DNA of 60,629 bases. Source: an uncultured Bacteroides sp. (GTDB lineage Bacteria; Bacteroidota; Bacteroidia; Bacteroidales; Bacteroidaceae). Where the stretch lies: the NCBI GenBank assembly GCA_900556625.1, contig USPQ01000009.1, forward strand, positions 1 to 60,629, in the 5' to 3' direction. This document shows positions 45,017 to 55,084 of this stretch, piece by piece; the first letter of the stretch is position 1; every line of letters begins with the position of its first letter. Under the pieces are notes generated by a model that saw only the letters and a list, made by a program, of their open reading frames with translations, made no database searches and was not told where the DNA came from. The position numbers were made by a program, and so were the translations under genes.

Positions 45017-45075
45017 ATGTTGCATAACATACATCAGTGTATTGAACACACCGAAACAAAGTGTTACTTTTACAC
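45017..45075 (+). promoter_or_regulatory. Promoter and candidate AraR operator of the arabinose operon
   Basis: ATTG (45041-45044), 20 bases, then TACTTTTA (45065-45072), a near-consensus -33/-7 pair. Three palindromes overlap it: ATGTT-GCAT-AACAT (45017-45030), GTGT-ATTGA-ACAC (45037-45049) and GTGTTACTTTTACAC (45061-45075). The last two share GTGT...ACAC arms and cover both promoter elements, as expected of a repressor site. AraR is encoded in the operon. The assignment is inference. Confidence 0.65.
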
Positions 45076-45117
45076 CCGAATTAAGATAATCAACTCATTT
45101 ACATAAAAAATATAACC

Positions 45118-46257
45118 ATGAAAAAACATTTTCTACTAGCAGGATTTGCCGCACTTATGCTCTTTGCGTGCAATAACAAGCCGGTTTCCGAGCTGACTCT
45201 ATCAGGTCTTGATCCGGCAAAATTTCAAACAGAAGTAAATAATACCCAAACCAATCTTTATACTTTAAAGAATAAAGCAGGCATGGAAGTGTGCATTACT
45301 AATTTCGGAGGTCGTATCGTGTCTATCATGGTACCGGACAAAAACGGAAAGATGCAGGATGTAGTTTTAGGCTTCGATAGTATTGCCGACTACATCAATG
45401 TCCCCAGCGACTTCGGTGCTTCCATCGGACGTTATGCCAATCGTATCAATCAAGGACGTTTTGTTCTTGACGGTGATACCATCCAGCTACCACAAAACAA
45501 TTTCGGGCACTGTCTGCACGGAGGTCCCAAGGGATGGCAATATCAAGTATATGAGGCAAATCTTATTGATCCGATGACATTGGAACTAACCCGTATCTCA
45601 CCCGACGGTGATGAAAATTTTCCAGGTAATGTAATAGCCAAAGTCACTTACACACTGACAGAAGACAACGCTATCGATATTAAATATAGCGCAACTACCG
45701 ACAAAAAGACGATCATCAACATGACCAACCACTCTTATTTCAACCTGGCCGGTAATCCGTCGAAAGCCTCAACCGACAATATTCTGTATGTGAATGCAGA
45801 CTACTATACTCCGGTAGACAGCACTTTCATGACAACAGGTGAAATTGCCCCGGTAAAAGATACTCCGATGGACTTCACGACTCCGAAAACAGTAGGGCAA
45901 GACATCAGTAACTATGATTTTGTCCAGTTGAAAAACGGAAACGGTTATGACCACAATTGGGTACTGAACACTAAGGGAGACATTTCGCAGGTAGCTGCCA
46001 AACTGACTTCACCGGAAAGCGGTATCACTCTGGAAGTATATACCAACGAACCGGGTATCCAGGTTTATACAGGTAACTTCCTCGACGGTACTGTAACCGG
46101 AAAGAAAGGGATCGTTTACAATCAACGTGCTTCCGTATGTCTGGAAACGCAACATTATCCGGACAGTCCCAACAAAGTTGATTGGCCTTCAGTAGTTCTG
46201 GAACCGGGACAAACCTATAACAGCGAATGTATTTTCAAATTCTCAGTAGAGAAATAA
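45118..46257 (+). CDS. araM: Aldose 1-epimerase of the arabinose operon, lipoprotein
   Basis: 379 residues. A lipoprotein signal (HFLLAGFAALMLFACNN, lipobox L-F-A-C) precedes a galactose mutarotase domain: CITNFGGRIVSIMVPDKNGK, GRYANRINQGRF, NNFGHCLHGGPKGWQY and NMTNHSYFNLAG. It interconverts sugar anomers outside the inner membrane, presumably L-arabinose before uptake. First gene of the operon; very similar to galM at 37935 apart from the signal. In B. thetaiotaomicron the corresponding gene heads the arabinose operon (memory). Confidence 0.93.
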   Translation: MKKHFLLAGFAALMLFACNNKPVSELTLSGLDPAKFQTEVNNTQTNLYTLKNKAGMEVCITNFGGRIVSIMVPDKNGKMQDVVLGFDSIADYINVPSDFGASIGRYANRINQGRFVLDGDTIQLPQNNFGHCLHGGPKGWQYQVYEANLIDPMTLELTRISPDGDENFPGNVIAKVTYTLTEDNAIDIKYSATTDKKTIINMTNHSYFNLAGNPSKASTDNILYVNADYYTPVDSTFMTTGEIAPVKDTPMDFTTPKTVGQDISNYDFVQLKNGNGYDHNWVLNTKGDISQVAAKLTSPESGITLEVYTNEPGIQVYTGNFLDGTVTGKKGIVYNQRASVCLETQHYPDSPNKVDWPSVVLEPGQTYNSECIFKFSVEK

Positions 46258-46282
46258 TATTAACTTATAAATCATATTTATT

Positions 46283-47977
46283 GTGGAAGCATTAGATTGG
46301 GGGGTAATCGGCGTCTTTTTTTTGGCGCTGATCGGTATTATTGTTTGGGTAGTCAGACAAAAACAAAATGACTCGGCAGATTATTTCTTAGGCGGACGTG
46401 ACGCAACTTGGCTCGCAATCGGAGCCTCTATCTTCGCATCAAACATCGGTTCGGAACACTTGATCGGACTGGCAGGAGCCGGTGCATCCAGTGGTATGGC
46501 TATGGCACACTGGGAAATTCAAGGATGGATGATCTTGATTCTGGGATGGGTGTTCGTTCCATTCTATACACGAAGCATGGTATACACAATGCCGGAATTC
46601 TTGGAACGACGTTATAACCCACAGTCACGTACGATCTTATCTGTTATTTCTTTAGTAAGTTATGTATTGACAAAAGTAGCTGTAACAGTCTATGCCGGTG
46701 GTTTGGTATTCCAACAGGTATTCGGTATCAAAGAACTTTGGGGAATCGACTTCTTCTGGATTGCTGCAATCGGATTGGTAGTTCTGACAGCACTTTATAC
46801 TATCTTCGGGGGTATGAAATCCGTATTGTATACTTCTGTACTCCAGACTCCTATCCTTCTGCTTGGTTCGTTGATCATCCTCGTGCTTGGTTTTAAAGAA
46901 TTGGGTGGCTGGGACGAAATGATGAAAGTTTGCGGTGCGGTAACTGTAAATGATTACGGAGATACAATGACTAATCTGATCCGTAGTAACGATGATCCGA
47001 ACTTCCCTTGGCTGGGTGCTTTGATCGGTTCCGCCATTATCGGATTCTGGTATTGGTGTACTGACCAGTTTATCGTACAGCGTGTACTTTCCGGAAAGAA
47101 TGAAATGGAAGCACGTCGCGGTACCATCTTCGGTGCTTACCTGAAACTGCTGCCTGTCTTCTTGTTTCTTATTCCGGGTATGATCGCATTTGCATTACAT
47201 CAGAAATATATCGGTGCCGGTGGTGAAGGATTCCTTCCGTTACTGGCTAACGGAACAGCAAATGCCGATGCCGCTTTCCCCACTTTGGTCGCTAAATTGT
47301 TGCCGGCCGGTGTGAAAGGCCTGGTTGTATGCGGTATCCTTGCAGCTTTGATGAGTTCTTTAGCTTCTTTGTTCAACTCATCCGCCATGTTGTTTACTAT
47401 TGACTTCTACAAACGTTTCAGACCGGAGACTCCGGAAAAGAAACTAGTAGGTATCGGCCAGATTGCAACAGTTGTAATTGTAATCTTAGGTATCCTTTGG
47501 ATTCCTATCATGCGTAGTGTAGGTGATGTTCTTTATACTTATTTGCAGGATGTTCAGTCTGTATTGGCTCCGGGTATCGCAGCCGCTTTCTTATTGGGTA
47601 TCTGCTGGAAGCGTACTTCCGCTCAAGGTGGTATGTGGGGATTGATAGCCGGTATGGTTATCGGCTTAACTCGTCTGGGTGCTAAAGTATATTATAGCAA
47701 TGCCGGAGAAGTGGCAGACTCTACATTCAAATATCTGTTCTATGATATGAACTGGCTGTTCTTCTGCGGATGGATGTTCCTGTTCTGCATCATTATCGTA
47801 ATCGCAGTCAGCCTGGCTACAAAAGCTCCGACAGCGGAAAAGATTCAAGGCTTGGTATTCGGTACGGCTACGAAAGAACAAAAAGCGGCTACACGTGCAA
47901 GTTGGAATCATTGGGATATTATCCATACAGCAATTATCCTGGCTATTACCGCAGCTTTCTACTGGTATTTCTGGTAA
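46283..47977 (+). CDS. araP: Sodium:solute symporter, probable L-arabinose transporter
   Basis: 564 residues, 13-14 transmembrane helices, SSS family (SGLT-like): DYFLGGRDATWLAIGASIFASNIGSEHLIGLAG is the family N-terminal signature. A GTG start is used, because no ATG lies near and the first helix begins at residue 8. The position between araM and araR indicates L-arabinose uptake with sodium. The substrate is inferred from context. Confidence 0.92.
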   Translation: MEALDWGVIGVFFLALIGIIVWVVRQKQNDSADYFLGGRDATWLAIGASIFASNIGSEHLIGLAGAGASSGMAMAHWEIQGWMILILGWVFVPFYTRSMVYTMPEFLERRYNPQSRTILSVISLVSYVLTKVAVTVYAGGLVFQQVFGIKELWGIDFFWIAAIGLVVLTALYTIFGGMKSVLYTSVLQTPILLLGSLIILVLGFKELGGWDEMMKVCGAVTVNDYGDTMTNLIRSNDDPNFPWLGALIGSAIIGFWYWCTDQFIVQRVLSGKNEMEARRGTIFGAYLKLLPVFLFLIPGMIAFALHQKYIGAGGEGFLPLLANGTANADAAFPTLVAKLLPAGVKGLVVCGILAALMSSLASLFNSSAMLFTIDFYKRFRPETPEKKLVGIGQIATVVIVILGILWIPIMRSVGDVLYTYLQDVQSVLAPGIAAAFLLGICWKRTSAQGGMWGLIAGMVIGLTRLGAKVYYSNAGEVADSTFKYLFYDMNWLFFCGWMFLFCIIIVIAVSLATKAPTAEKIQGLVFGTATKEQKAATRASWNHWDIIHTAIILAITAAFYWYFW

Positions 47978-48004
47978 CAATTAATTAACTAATATAAAAA
48001 AACG

Positions 48005-48682
48005 ATGAACAATTATTATAGCTCGAATCCTAGCTTTCATGTAGGCATTGACTGCATCATTTTTGGATTTAACGATGGTGAATTAAGTCTGCTACTGCTG
48101 AAAAGAAATTTTGAACCTGCAATGGGCGAATGGTCTTTGATGGGAGGATTCGTGCAAGAAAACGAAAGTGTGGACGATGCGGCCAAACGTGTACTTGCGG
48201 AACTTACCGGATTGGAAAATGTGTATATGGAACAAGTGGGAACTTTCGGAGCGGTCGACCGTGATCCGGGAGAACGGGTAATCTCCGTCGCATACTATGC
48301 GTTGGTCAACGTCAATGAATATGACCGGAAACTGGTTCGGAAACATAACGCTTACTGGGTAAACATCAATGAACTTCCCCCACTGATTTTCGATCATCCT
48401 GCAATGGTGACAAAAGCAAAGGAGTTGATGAGACAAAAAGCTTCTACCGAACCTATCGGTTTCAACTTATTGCCTAAACTTTTCACACTATCCAAATTGC
48501 AGAGTTTATATGAAGCCATTTACGGTGAAACGATGGATAAGCGCAACTTCCGCAAGCGTGTTGCCGGAATGGATTATGTGGAAAAGACCGATAAAATAGA
48601 TAAGCTATGTTCCAAACGAGGGGCAGCCTTATATAAGTTTAATAGCAAGGTTTATCGTAAAGATCCGAAATTCAAATTATAA
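48005..48682 (+). CDS. araR: Nudix-related transcriptional regulator AraR
   Basis: 225 residues. The N-terminal Nudix fold (about 1-150) has GFVQENESVDDAAKRVLAEL where a hydrolase would need R-E-U-x-E-E; the catalytic Glu residues are missing, so it is a sensor. A C-terminal winged helix (FTLSKLQSLYEAIYG, RNFRKRVAGMDYVEKTD) binds DNA. A Nudix-type AraR that is released from DNA by L-arabinose is described for B. thetaiotaomicron. It is encoded inside the operon it presumably represses. Confidence 0.93.
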   Translation: MNNYYSSNPSFHVGIDCIIFGFNDGELSLLLLKRNFEPAMGEWSLMGGFVQENESVDDAAKRVLAELTGLENVYMEQVGTFGAVDRDPGERVISVAYYALVNVNEYDRKLVRKHNAYWVNINELPPLIFDHPAMVTKAKELMRQKASTEPIGFNLLPKLFTLSKLQSLYEAIYGETMDKRNFRKRVAGMDYVEKTDKIDKLCSKRGAALYKFNSKVYRKDPKFKL

Positions 48683-48687
48683 TCAAT

Positions 48688-49371
48688 ATGCTGGAAGAAC
48701 TGAAAGAAAAAGTATTTCATGCCAATCTCGAATTGGTAAAGCATGGATTAGTCATCTTTACTTGGGGGAACGTTTCTGCCATCGACCGTGAAAGCGGATT
48801 GGTAGTAATCAAACCCAGTGGTGTAAGTTACGATGAAATGAAAGCAGAAGATATGGTAGTAGTGGATCTGGATGGCAAGGTCGTTGAAGGACGGCTGAAG
48901 CCATCTTCAGATACTCCGACTCACGTAGTACTCTACAAAGCATTCCCGGAAATCGGCGGAGTGGTACATACCCACTCTACCTATGCGACCGCTTGGGCGC
49001 AAGCCGGATGCGATATTCCGAACATCGGAACTACTCATGCCGATTATTTCCATGACGCTATCCCCTGCACGGCAGATATGACCGAAGCAGAAGTGAAAGG
49101 TGCCTACGAACTGGAGACCGGGAACGTGATCGTGAAGCGTTTTGAAGGTTTGAATCCTGTACATACACCGGGCGTGCTGGTAAAGAATCACGGTCCTTTC
49201 TCCTGGGGAAAAGACGCACACGATGCAGTACACAACGCCGTAGTAATGGAACAGGTAGCAAAAATGGCAAGTATCGCATACGCCGTTAATCCCAATTTAA
49301 CAATGAATCCTCTGCTGATTGAAAAACATTTCAGTCGCAAGCATGGTCCGAATGCTTATTACGGACAATAA
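48688..49371 (+). CDS. araD: L-ribulose-5-phosphate 4-epimerase
   Basis: A 227-residue class II aldolase/adducin-fold enzyme: FTWGNVSAIDRESGLVVIKP near residues 26-45, VVHTHSTYATAWAQAG with zinc His residues, and TTHADYF. It converts L-ribulose 5-phosphate to D-xylulose 5-phosphate, the last step of arabinose catabolism before the pentose phosphate pathway. 5 bases after araR. Confidence 0.95.
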   Translation: MLEELKEKVFHANLELVKHGLVIFTWGNVSAIDRESGLVVIKPSGVSYDEMKAEDMVVVDLDGKVVEGRLKPSSDTPTHVVLYKAFPEIGGVVHTHSTYATAWAQAGCDIPNIGTTHADYFHDAIPCTADMTEAEVKGAYELETGNVIVKRFEGLNPVHTPGVLVKNHGPFSWGKDAHDAVHNAVVMEQVAKMASIAYAVNPNLTMNPLLIEKHFSRKHGPNAYYGQ

Positions 49372-49411
49372 TCAATTAAAAACTAGAAATTAAAAATTAA
49401 AGCAAAACATT

Positions 49412-50938
49412 ATGAACGCATTTGATCAATATGAAGTATGGTTTGTAACAGGAGCACAGCTTCTGTACGGAGGTGACGCAGTAATCGCAGTAGACGCACA
49501 CTCTAATGAAATGGTTAACGGGTTGAACAACTCCGGCAAACTCCCTGTAAAAGTGGTTTACAAAGGAACTGCCAACTCTTCCAAAGAAGTGGAAGCTGTT
49601 TTCAAAGCTGCCAACAACGACGAGAAATGTGTCGGTGTCATCACTTGGATGCATACTTTCTCTCCTGCAAAAATGTGGATTCACGGTTTGCAACAGTTGA
49701 AGAAACCGTTGTTGCACCTGCATACTCAGTTCAACAAGGAAATTCCTTGGGATACAATGGACATGGACTTCATGAACCTGAATCAGTCGGCTCATGGCGA
49801 CCGTGAATTCGGACACATCTGTACTCGTATGCGTATCCGTCGCAAAGTGGTAGTAGGTTATTGGAAAGACGAAGACACACTGCATAAGATTGCTGTATGG
49901 ATGCGTGTTTGTGCAGGTTGGGCAGATTCTCAAGATATGCTGATCATTCGTTTTGGCGACCAGATGAACAATGTAGCCGTAACTGACGGTGACAAGGTGG
50001 AAGCGGAACAACGTATGGGTTATCATGTAGACTATTGTCCGGTAAGCGAACTGATGGAATATCACAAAGATATCAAGGACGCTGACGTAGACGCATTAGT
50101 AGCTACTTATTTCAAAGAATACGACCACGATGCTTCTTTGGAAGACAAATCAACCGAAGCTTATCAGAAGGTATGGAACGCCGCAAAAGCAGAATTGGCT
50201 CTTCGCGCTATCTTGAAAGCGAAAGGCGCAAAAGGATTCACAACCAATTTTGACGACTTGGGCGACTTGGAACATAACGGTTTCGACCAGATTCCGGGAC
50301 TTGCTTCTCAACGTCTGATGGCGGAAGGTTATGGTTTCGGCGCCGAAGGCGACTGGAAATCCGCTGCTCTCTACCGCACTGTATGGGTAATGAATCAAGG
50401 ACTTCCGAAAGGCTGTTCTTTCCTCGAAGATTACACATTGAACTTCAACGGTGCACAAAGTTCTATCTTACAATCACATATGTTGGAAGTTTGTCCGCTT
50501 ATCGCAGCCAACAAACCTCGTCTGGAAGTGCACTTCCTCGGTATAGGTATTCGCAAGAGCCAGACAGCTCGTCTTGTCTTTACTTCTAAAGTCGGTACAG
50601 GTTGTACTGCAACTGTAGTAGACTTAGGCAACCGTTTCCGTCTGATTGTAAATGATGTGGAATGTATCGAACCGAAACCGCTGCCGAAATTGCCGGTTGC
50701 TTCCGCTCTTTGGATTCCAATGCCTAACTTTGAAGTAGGTGCCGGTGCATGGATTCTGGCAGGTGGTACTCACCATTCTTGCTTCTCATATGATCTGACC
50801 GCTGAATACTGGGAAGATTATGCTGAAATCGCAGGTATCGAAATGGTACATATCAATAAAGATACGACTATCAGCTGCTTCAAGAAAGAGTTGCGCATGA
50901 ATGAAGTATATTATATGTTGAATAAAGCACTTTGCTAA
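49412..50938 (+). CDS. araA: L-arabinose isomerase
   Basis: 508 residues, the standard AraA length: YEVWFVTGAQLLYGGDA, GVITWMHTFSPAKMWIHGL, LLHLHTQFNKEIPW, NLNQSAHGDREFG and GTHHSCFSYDLTAEYWEDYA. It isomerises L-arabinose to L-ribulose in the cytosol using manganese. An AT-rich spacer of 40 bases with AAATTAAAAA repeats separates it from araD. Confidence 0.97.
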   Translation: MNAFDQYEVWFVTGAQLLYGGDAVIAVDAHSNEMVNGLNNSGKLPVKVVYKGTANSSKEVEAVFKAANNDEKCVGVITWMHTFSPAKMWIHGLQQLKKPLLHLHTQFNKEIPWDTMDMDFMNLNQSAHGDREFGHICTRMRIRRKVVVGYWKDEDTLHKIAVWMRVCAGWADSQDMLIIRFGDQMNNVAVTDGDKVEAEQRMGYHVDYCPVSELMEYHKDIKDADVDALVATYFKEYDHDASLEDKSTEAYQKVWNAAKAELALRAILKAKGAKGFTTNFDDLGDLEHNGFDQIPGLASQRLMAEGYGFGAEGDWKSAALYRTVWVMNQGLPKGCSFLEDYTLNFNGAQSSILQSHMLEVCPLIAANKPRLEVHFLGIGIRKSQTARLVFTSKVGTGCTATVVDLGNRFRLIVNDVECIEPKPLPKLPVASALWIPMPNFEVGAGAWILAGGTHHSCFSYDLTAEYWEDYAEIAGIEMVHINKDTTISCFKKELRMNEVYYMLNKALC

Positions 50939-50950
50939 ACACTATCCAAC

Positions 50951-52546
50951 ATGAAATCAGATGCAAAATCAACAATCGAAACAGGCAAAGCCATTCTTGG
51001 AATCGAACTCGGTTCTACACGGATAAAAGCCGTTTTGATTGATCAGGAAAACAAGCCGATTGCTCAAGGAAACCATACTTGGGAGAACCAGCTAGTTGAC
51101 GGGCTTTGGACATACAGCATCGAAGCCATCTGGTCCGGTCTGCAAGATTGCTATGCCGATCTCCGCTCCAACGTGAAGAACTTATACGGCATAGAGATCG
51201 AGAACCTGGCAGCTATCGGTGTCAGTGCCATGATGCACGGTTATATGCCCTTCAATGTAAAAGAAGAAATCCTCGTACCTTTCCGTACCTGGAGAAATAC
51301 GAATACCGGTCGCGCGGCAGCAGCTTTATCAGACCTGTTTGTCTACAACATTCCGTTGAGATGGAGTATTTCTCACTTGTACCAGGCAATTCTGGACAAC
51401 GAAGCACATGTCAAAGACATTGACTTCCTGACTACTCTGGCAGGTTATGTGCATTGGCAGTTGACAGGCGAGAAAGTATTGGGCATAGGCGATGCATCCG
51501 GAATGCTCCCCATAGACCCGACCACCCACAACTATTCAGCCGAAATGGTGGCGAAATTCGATAAGCTGATTGCTCCGAATCAGTACAATTGGACACTGCA
51601 AGATATCCTGCCCAAGGTACTGTCGGCAGGTGAAAGTGCAGGTGTCCTTACACCTGAAGGAAGCAAGAAACTCGATGCATCCGGTCATTTGAAGGCAGGA
51701 ATACCGGTATGTCCGCCGGAAGGAGACGCGGGTACCGGTATGGTTGCAACCAATGCTGTGAAACAACGTACAGGAAACGTATCGGCAGGAACATCCTCTT
51801 TCTCCATGATTGTATTGGAGAAAGAGTTGTCAAAGCCATACGAGATGATCGATATGGTCACCACTCCGGACGGAAGCCTGGTAGCTATGGTACATTGCAA
51901 CAATTGCACATCCGATCTTAACGCATGGGTTAACTTGTTCAAAGAATACCAGGAGCTTCTGGGTATACCTGTAGACATGAACGAAATTTATAGCAAGCTC
52001 TATAACATTGCTCTCACAGGTGATGCCGATTGCGGAGGTCTACTCTCCTACAATTATATTTCAGGTGAGCCCGTCACAGGACTTGCAGAAGGAAGGCCCT
52101 TGTTTGTACGTTCTGCCAATGACAAGTTCAATCTGGCAAACTTCATGAGAAGCCATTTATACGCTTCCGTCGGAGTACTCAAGATTGGCAACGATATCCT
52201 GTTCAATGAAGAGAAAATCAAAGTGGACAGGATCACAGGTCACGGTGGATTATTCAAAACAAAGGGAGTAGGTCAAAGAATACTCGCAGCTGCCATCAAC
52301 TCGCCTATTTCTGTAATGGAAACAGCCGGTGAAGGAGGTGCTTGGGGTATTGCCCTGCTCGGTTCTTACCTCGTGAACAATGAGAAAAAACAATCGCTTG
52401 CTGATTTTCTGGATGAGAAAGTATTTGTCGGAGACGCCGGTATCGAGGTATCGCCTACCGCTGAGGACGTAGCCGGTTTTAATACATACATCGAGAACTA
52501 TAAGGCAGGATTGCCCATCGAAGAAGCAGCAGTGAAATTCAAATAG
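50951..52546 (+). CDS. araB: L-ribulokinase (FGGY family)
   Basis: 531 residues of the FGGY kinase family: ILGIELGSTRIKAVLID near the N-terminus (ATP phosphate loop), LTGEKVLGIGDASGM, GNVSAGTSSFSMIVLE, and the C-terminal RITGHGGLFKTKGVGQRIL. It resembles xylulokinases in general annotation, but the operon position points to L-ribulose as substrate. The known Bacteroides AraB is of this type (memory). Its stop lies before two hairpins. Confidence 0.9.
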   Translation: MKSDAKSTIETGKAILGIELGSTRIKAVLIDQENKPIAQGNHTWENQLVDGLWTYSIEAIWSGLQDCYADLRSNVKNLYGIEIENLAAIGVSAMMHGYMPFNVKEEILVPFRTWRNTNTGRAAAALSDLFVYNIPLRWSISHLYQAILDNEAHVKDIDFLTTLAGYVHWQLTGEKVLGIGDASGMLPIDPTTHNYSAEMVAKFDKLIAPNQYNWTLQDILPKVLSAGESAGVLTPEGSKKLDASGHLKAGIPVCPPEGDAGTGMVATNAVKQRTGNVSAGTSSFSMIVLEKELSKPYEMIDMVTTPDGSLVAMVHCNNCTSDLNAWVNLFKEYQELLGIPVDMNEIYSKLYNIALTGDADCGGLLSYNYISGEPVTGLAEGRPLFVRSANDKFNLANFMRSHLYASVGVLKIGNDILFNEEKIKVDRITGHGGLFKTKGVGQRILAAAINSPISVMETAGEGGAWGIALLGSYLVNNEKKQSLADFLDEKVFVGDAGIEVSPTAEDVAGFNTYIENYKAGLPIEEAAVKFK

Positions 52547-52634
52547 CCCTCATCATGGAGGGCTCTCCGCTTCTTTCTTAATCACCTAAGTATTAACATA
52601 AACTATTCCCATTCCCTCTCCGGAAAGGAGAGGG
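52545..52634 (+). terminator. Two hairpins between araB and the GH127/146 gene
   Basis: AGCCCTC-ATCATG-GAGGGCT (52545-52564) and CCCTCTCC-GGAAA-GGAGAGGG (52614-52634). Neither is followed by a T run, so they may be processing or attenuation structures rather than full terminators. Confidence 0.5.
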
Positions 52635-52653
52635 ACAAGGGAAAACTATTATC

Positions 52654-55056
52654 ATGAAAACCACACCGTTCATACTTGCACTTCTTCTATCCGCCTCACT
52701 GTCTAAAGCACAGAACGTTCCACAGGTTTCATACTTCCCCTTACAAGACGTCAAACTATTGGATAGCCCGTTCTTACAAGCCCAACAGACTGATTTGCAT
52801 TACATACTCGCCCTTAATCCCGATCGCTTGCTGGCTCCTTTCTTACGCGAAGCGGGACTCACTCCGAAAGCTCCGAGTTATACAAATTGGGAAAACACCG
52901 GACTGGACGGACACATCGGCGGACATTATTTATCCGCACTCTCCATGATGTATGCCGCTACCGGAGATACCGCAATTTACAACCGGCTTAACTATATGCT
53001 TGACGAGTTATACCGTGCCCAACAAGCTGTCGGAACAGGTTTTATCGGAGGAACTCCGGGCAGTCTCCAACTTTGGAAAGAAATTAAAGCAGGTAATATC
53101 CGTGCCGGAGGTTTCGACCTCAATGGCAAATGGGTGCCTCTCTACAATATACACAAGACATACGCCGGATTGCGGGACGCCTACCTCTATACAGGCAGCG
53201 ACCAGGCACGCCGGATGTTGATTGCTTTTACAGATTGGATGATCGACATAACTTCCGGTCTGAGCGATCAGCAAATACAAGACATGCTCCGTAGCGAACA
53301 TGGCGGACTAAACGAGACTTTCGCTGACGTAGCTGCAATTACGGGAGATAAAAAGTACTTGGAACTGGCACGTCGGTTCTCCCATAAGATTATCCTTGAT
53401 CCGCTTATCAAAGATAAAGACCGACTGACAGGCATGCACGCCAACACCCAAATACCGAAAGTGATCGGTTACAAACGAATCGCCGAACTTTCACAGGACG
53501 ACAAAAATTGGAATCACGCCGAAGAATGGGATCATGCAGCCCGTTTCTTCTGGAATACGGTTGTCAACAATCGCTCTGTCTGTATCGGAGGGAATAGTGT
53601 ACGCGAGCATTTCCACCCGGCCGATAATTTTACCTCCATGATAAACGATGTGCAAGGGCCGGAGACCTGCAATACCTACAATATGCTCCGCCTTACTAAA
53701 ATGCTTTATCAGAACTCTCACAATCCCTGCAATATAAATGAGCCCGACCCCAGCTACATCAACTATTACGAACGTGCGCTTTACAACCATATCTTAGCGT
53801 CTCAAGAGCCGGATAAAGGCGGATTTGTATACTTCACCCCTATGCGACCGGGACATTACCGCGTTTATTCACAACCGGAAACATCTATGTGGTGTTGTGT
53901 CGGCTCTGGTCTGGAGAACCATACCAAATACGGTGAATTCATTTATGCACATCAGAAAGATACGCTTTATGTCAATCTTTTCATCCCCTCACAACTGAAC
54001 TGGAAAGAACAAGGCGTCATCTTGACACAGGAAACCCGTTTTCCCGATGACAATAAGGTTACTTTGCGAATAGATAAAGCTTCTAAGAAACAACGTACTT
54101 TAATGATACGCATTCCGGAATGGGCTAACCAATCTTCCAACTATTCAATTAACATTAATGGGAAGAAAGAAACGTTTCCCACGAAAAAAGGAAATCAATA
54201 TCTTCCTCTTTCCCGTAAATGGAAAAAAGGAGACGTCATAACCTTCAACCTGCCGATGAAAGTCACTATTGAACAAATCCCCGACAAGAAAGATTATTAT
54301 GCTTTCTTATACGGTCCTATCGTTCTTGCAGCTTCCACAGGCACAGAACATCTCGATGGTCTGTATGCCGATAACAGTCGCGGCGGACATATCGCACATG
54401 GCAAACAAATTCCTTTGCAGGAAGTCCCGATGTTGATAGGAGCTCCCAATTCAATATGCAAAGATCTTCACAAAGAAAAGGGGAACCGGATCGCTTTCCG
54501 CTACAATGGAGATGTCTATCCGGCACAAGGCAAAGCATTGGAACTCGTTCCTTTCTTCCGCCTGCATAATTCCCGTTATGCCATTTACTTCCGGCAGACA
54601 AGTGAAGAGCGCTTCAAAGCCATTCAGGAAGAAATGGCAACAGCCGAACGAGAAACGGCCGAATTAGCCAATCAAACTATTGATCTTATTTTTCCCGGTG
54701 AACAGCAGCCGGAGTCTGACCATGCTATCCAATATGAGCAGGCAGAAACCGGAACGGATAAAGACAGACACTTCCGCCGTGCCAAAGGTTGGTTCGGCTA
54801 TCAACTGAAAGTAAAAGAGGAAGCAAGCCGTCTCCTGATTACGATACGGAAAGATGACCGGAACAAAATGGCTATCCTCTTGAATAATGAAAAGTTGGCT
54901 GTTAAACCGACAATCAGCGAAGCGGACAAAGGCGGTTTTATTACTCTTTCTTATGCCCTGCCCCAAAAGTTGAACACGGGCAATTGTCCGATACGTTTCA
55001 TCCCTGACGGAACGGAATGGACTCCTGCCATCTACGAAGTACGTTTGCTAAAATAA
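52654..55056 (+). CDS. GH127/GH146-type beta-L-arabinofuranosidase (DUF1680)
   Basis: 800 residues; signal peptide FILALLLSASLSKAQ; an (alpha/alpha)6-barrel of PF07944 followed by beta domains. GPETCNTYNMLRL gives Glu 337 and Cys 339, and SMWCCVGSGLENHTK gives Cys 414-Cys 415; these match the zinc-bound Cys/Glu site with Cys nucleophile of the GH127/146 families. It releases beta-L-arabinofuranose from pectic side chains. The B. thetaiotaomicron enzyme at this position is GH146 (memory). Confidence 0.9.
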   Translation: MKTTPFILALLLSASLSKAQNVPQVSYFPLQDVKLLDSPFLQAQQTDLHYILALNPDRLLAPFLREAGLTPKAPSYTNWENTGLDGHIGGHYLSALSMMYAATGDTAIYNRLNYMLDELYRAQQAVGTGFIGGTPGSLQLWKEIKAGNIRAGGFDLNGKWVPLYNIHKTYAGLRDAYLYTGSDQARRMLIAFTDWMIDITSGLSDQQIQDMLRSEHGGLNETFADVAAITGDKKYLELARRFSHKIILDPLIKDKDRLTGMHANTQIPKVIGYKRIAELSQDDKNWNHAEEWDHAARFFWNTVVNNRSVCIGGNSVREHFHPADNFTSMINDVQGPETCNTYNMLRLTKMLYQNSHNPCNINEPDPSYINYYERALYNHILASQEPDKGGFVYFTPMRPGHYRVYSQPETSMWCCVGSGLENHTKYGEFIYAHQKDTLYVNLFIPSQLNWKEQGVILTQETRFPDDNKVTLRIDKASKKQRTLMIRIPEWANQSSNYSININGKKETFPTKKGNQYLPLSRKWKKGDVITFNLPMKVTIEQIPDKKDYYAFLYGPIVLAASTGTEHLDGLYADNSRGGHIAHGKQIPLQEVPMLIGAPNSICKDLHKEKGNRIAFRYNGDVYPAQGKALELVPFFRLHNSRYAIYFRQTSEERFKAIQEEMATAERETAELANQTIDLIFPGEQQPESDHAIQYEQAETGTDKDRHFRRAKGWFGYQLKVKEEASRLLITIRKDDRNKMAILLNNEKLAVKPTISEADKGGFITLSYALPQKLNTGNCPIRFIPDGTEWTPAIYEVRLLK

Positions 55057-55084
55057 AAAAACAATCATTAAACAAATACCATTT

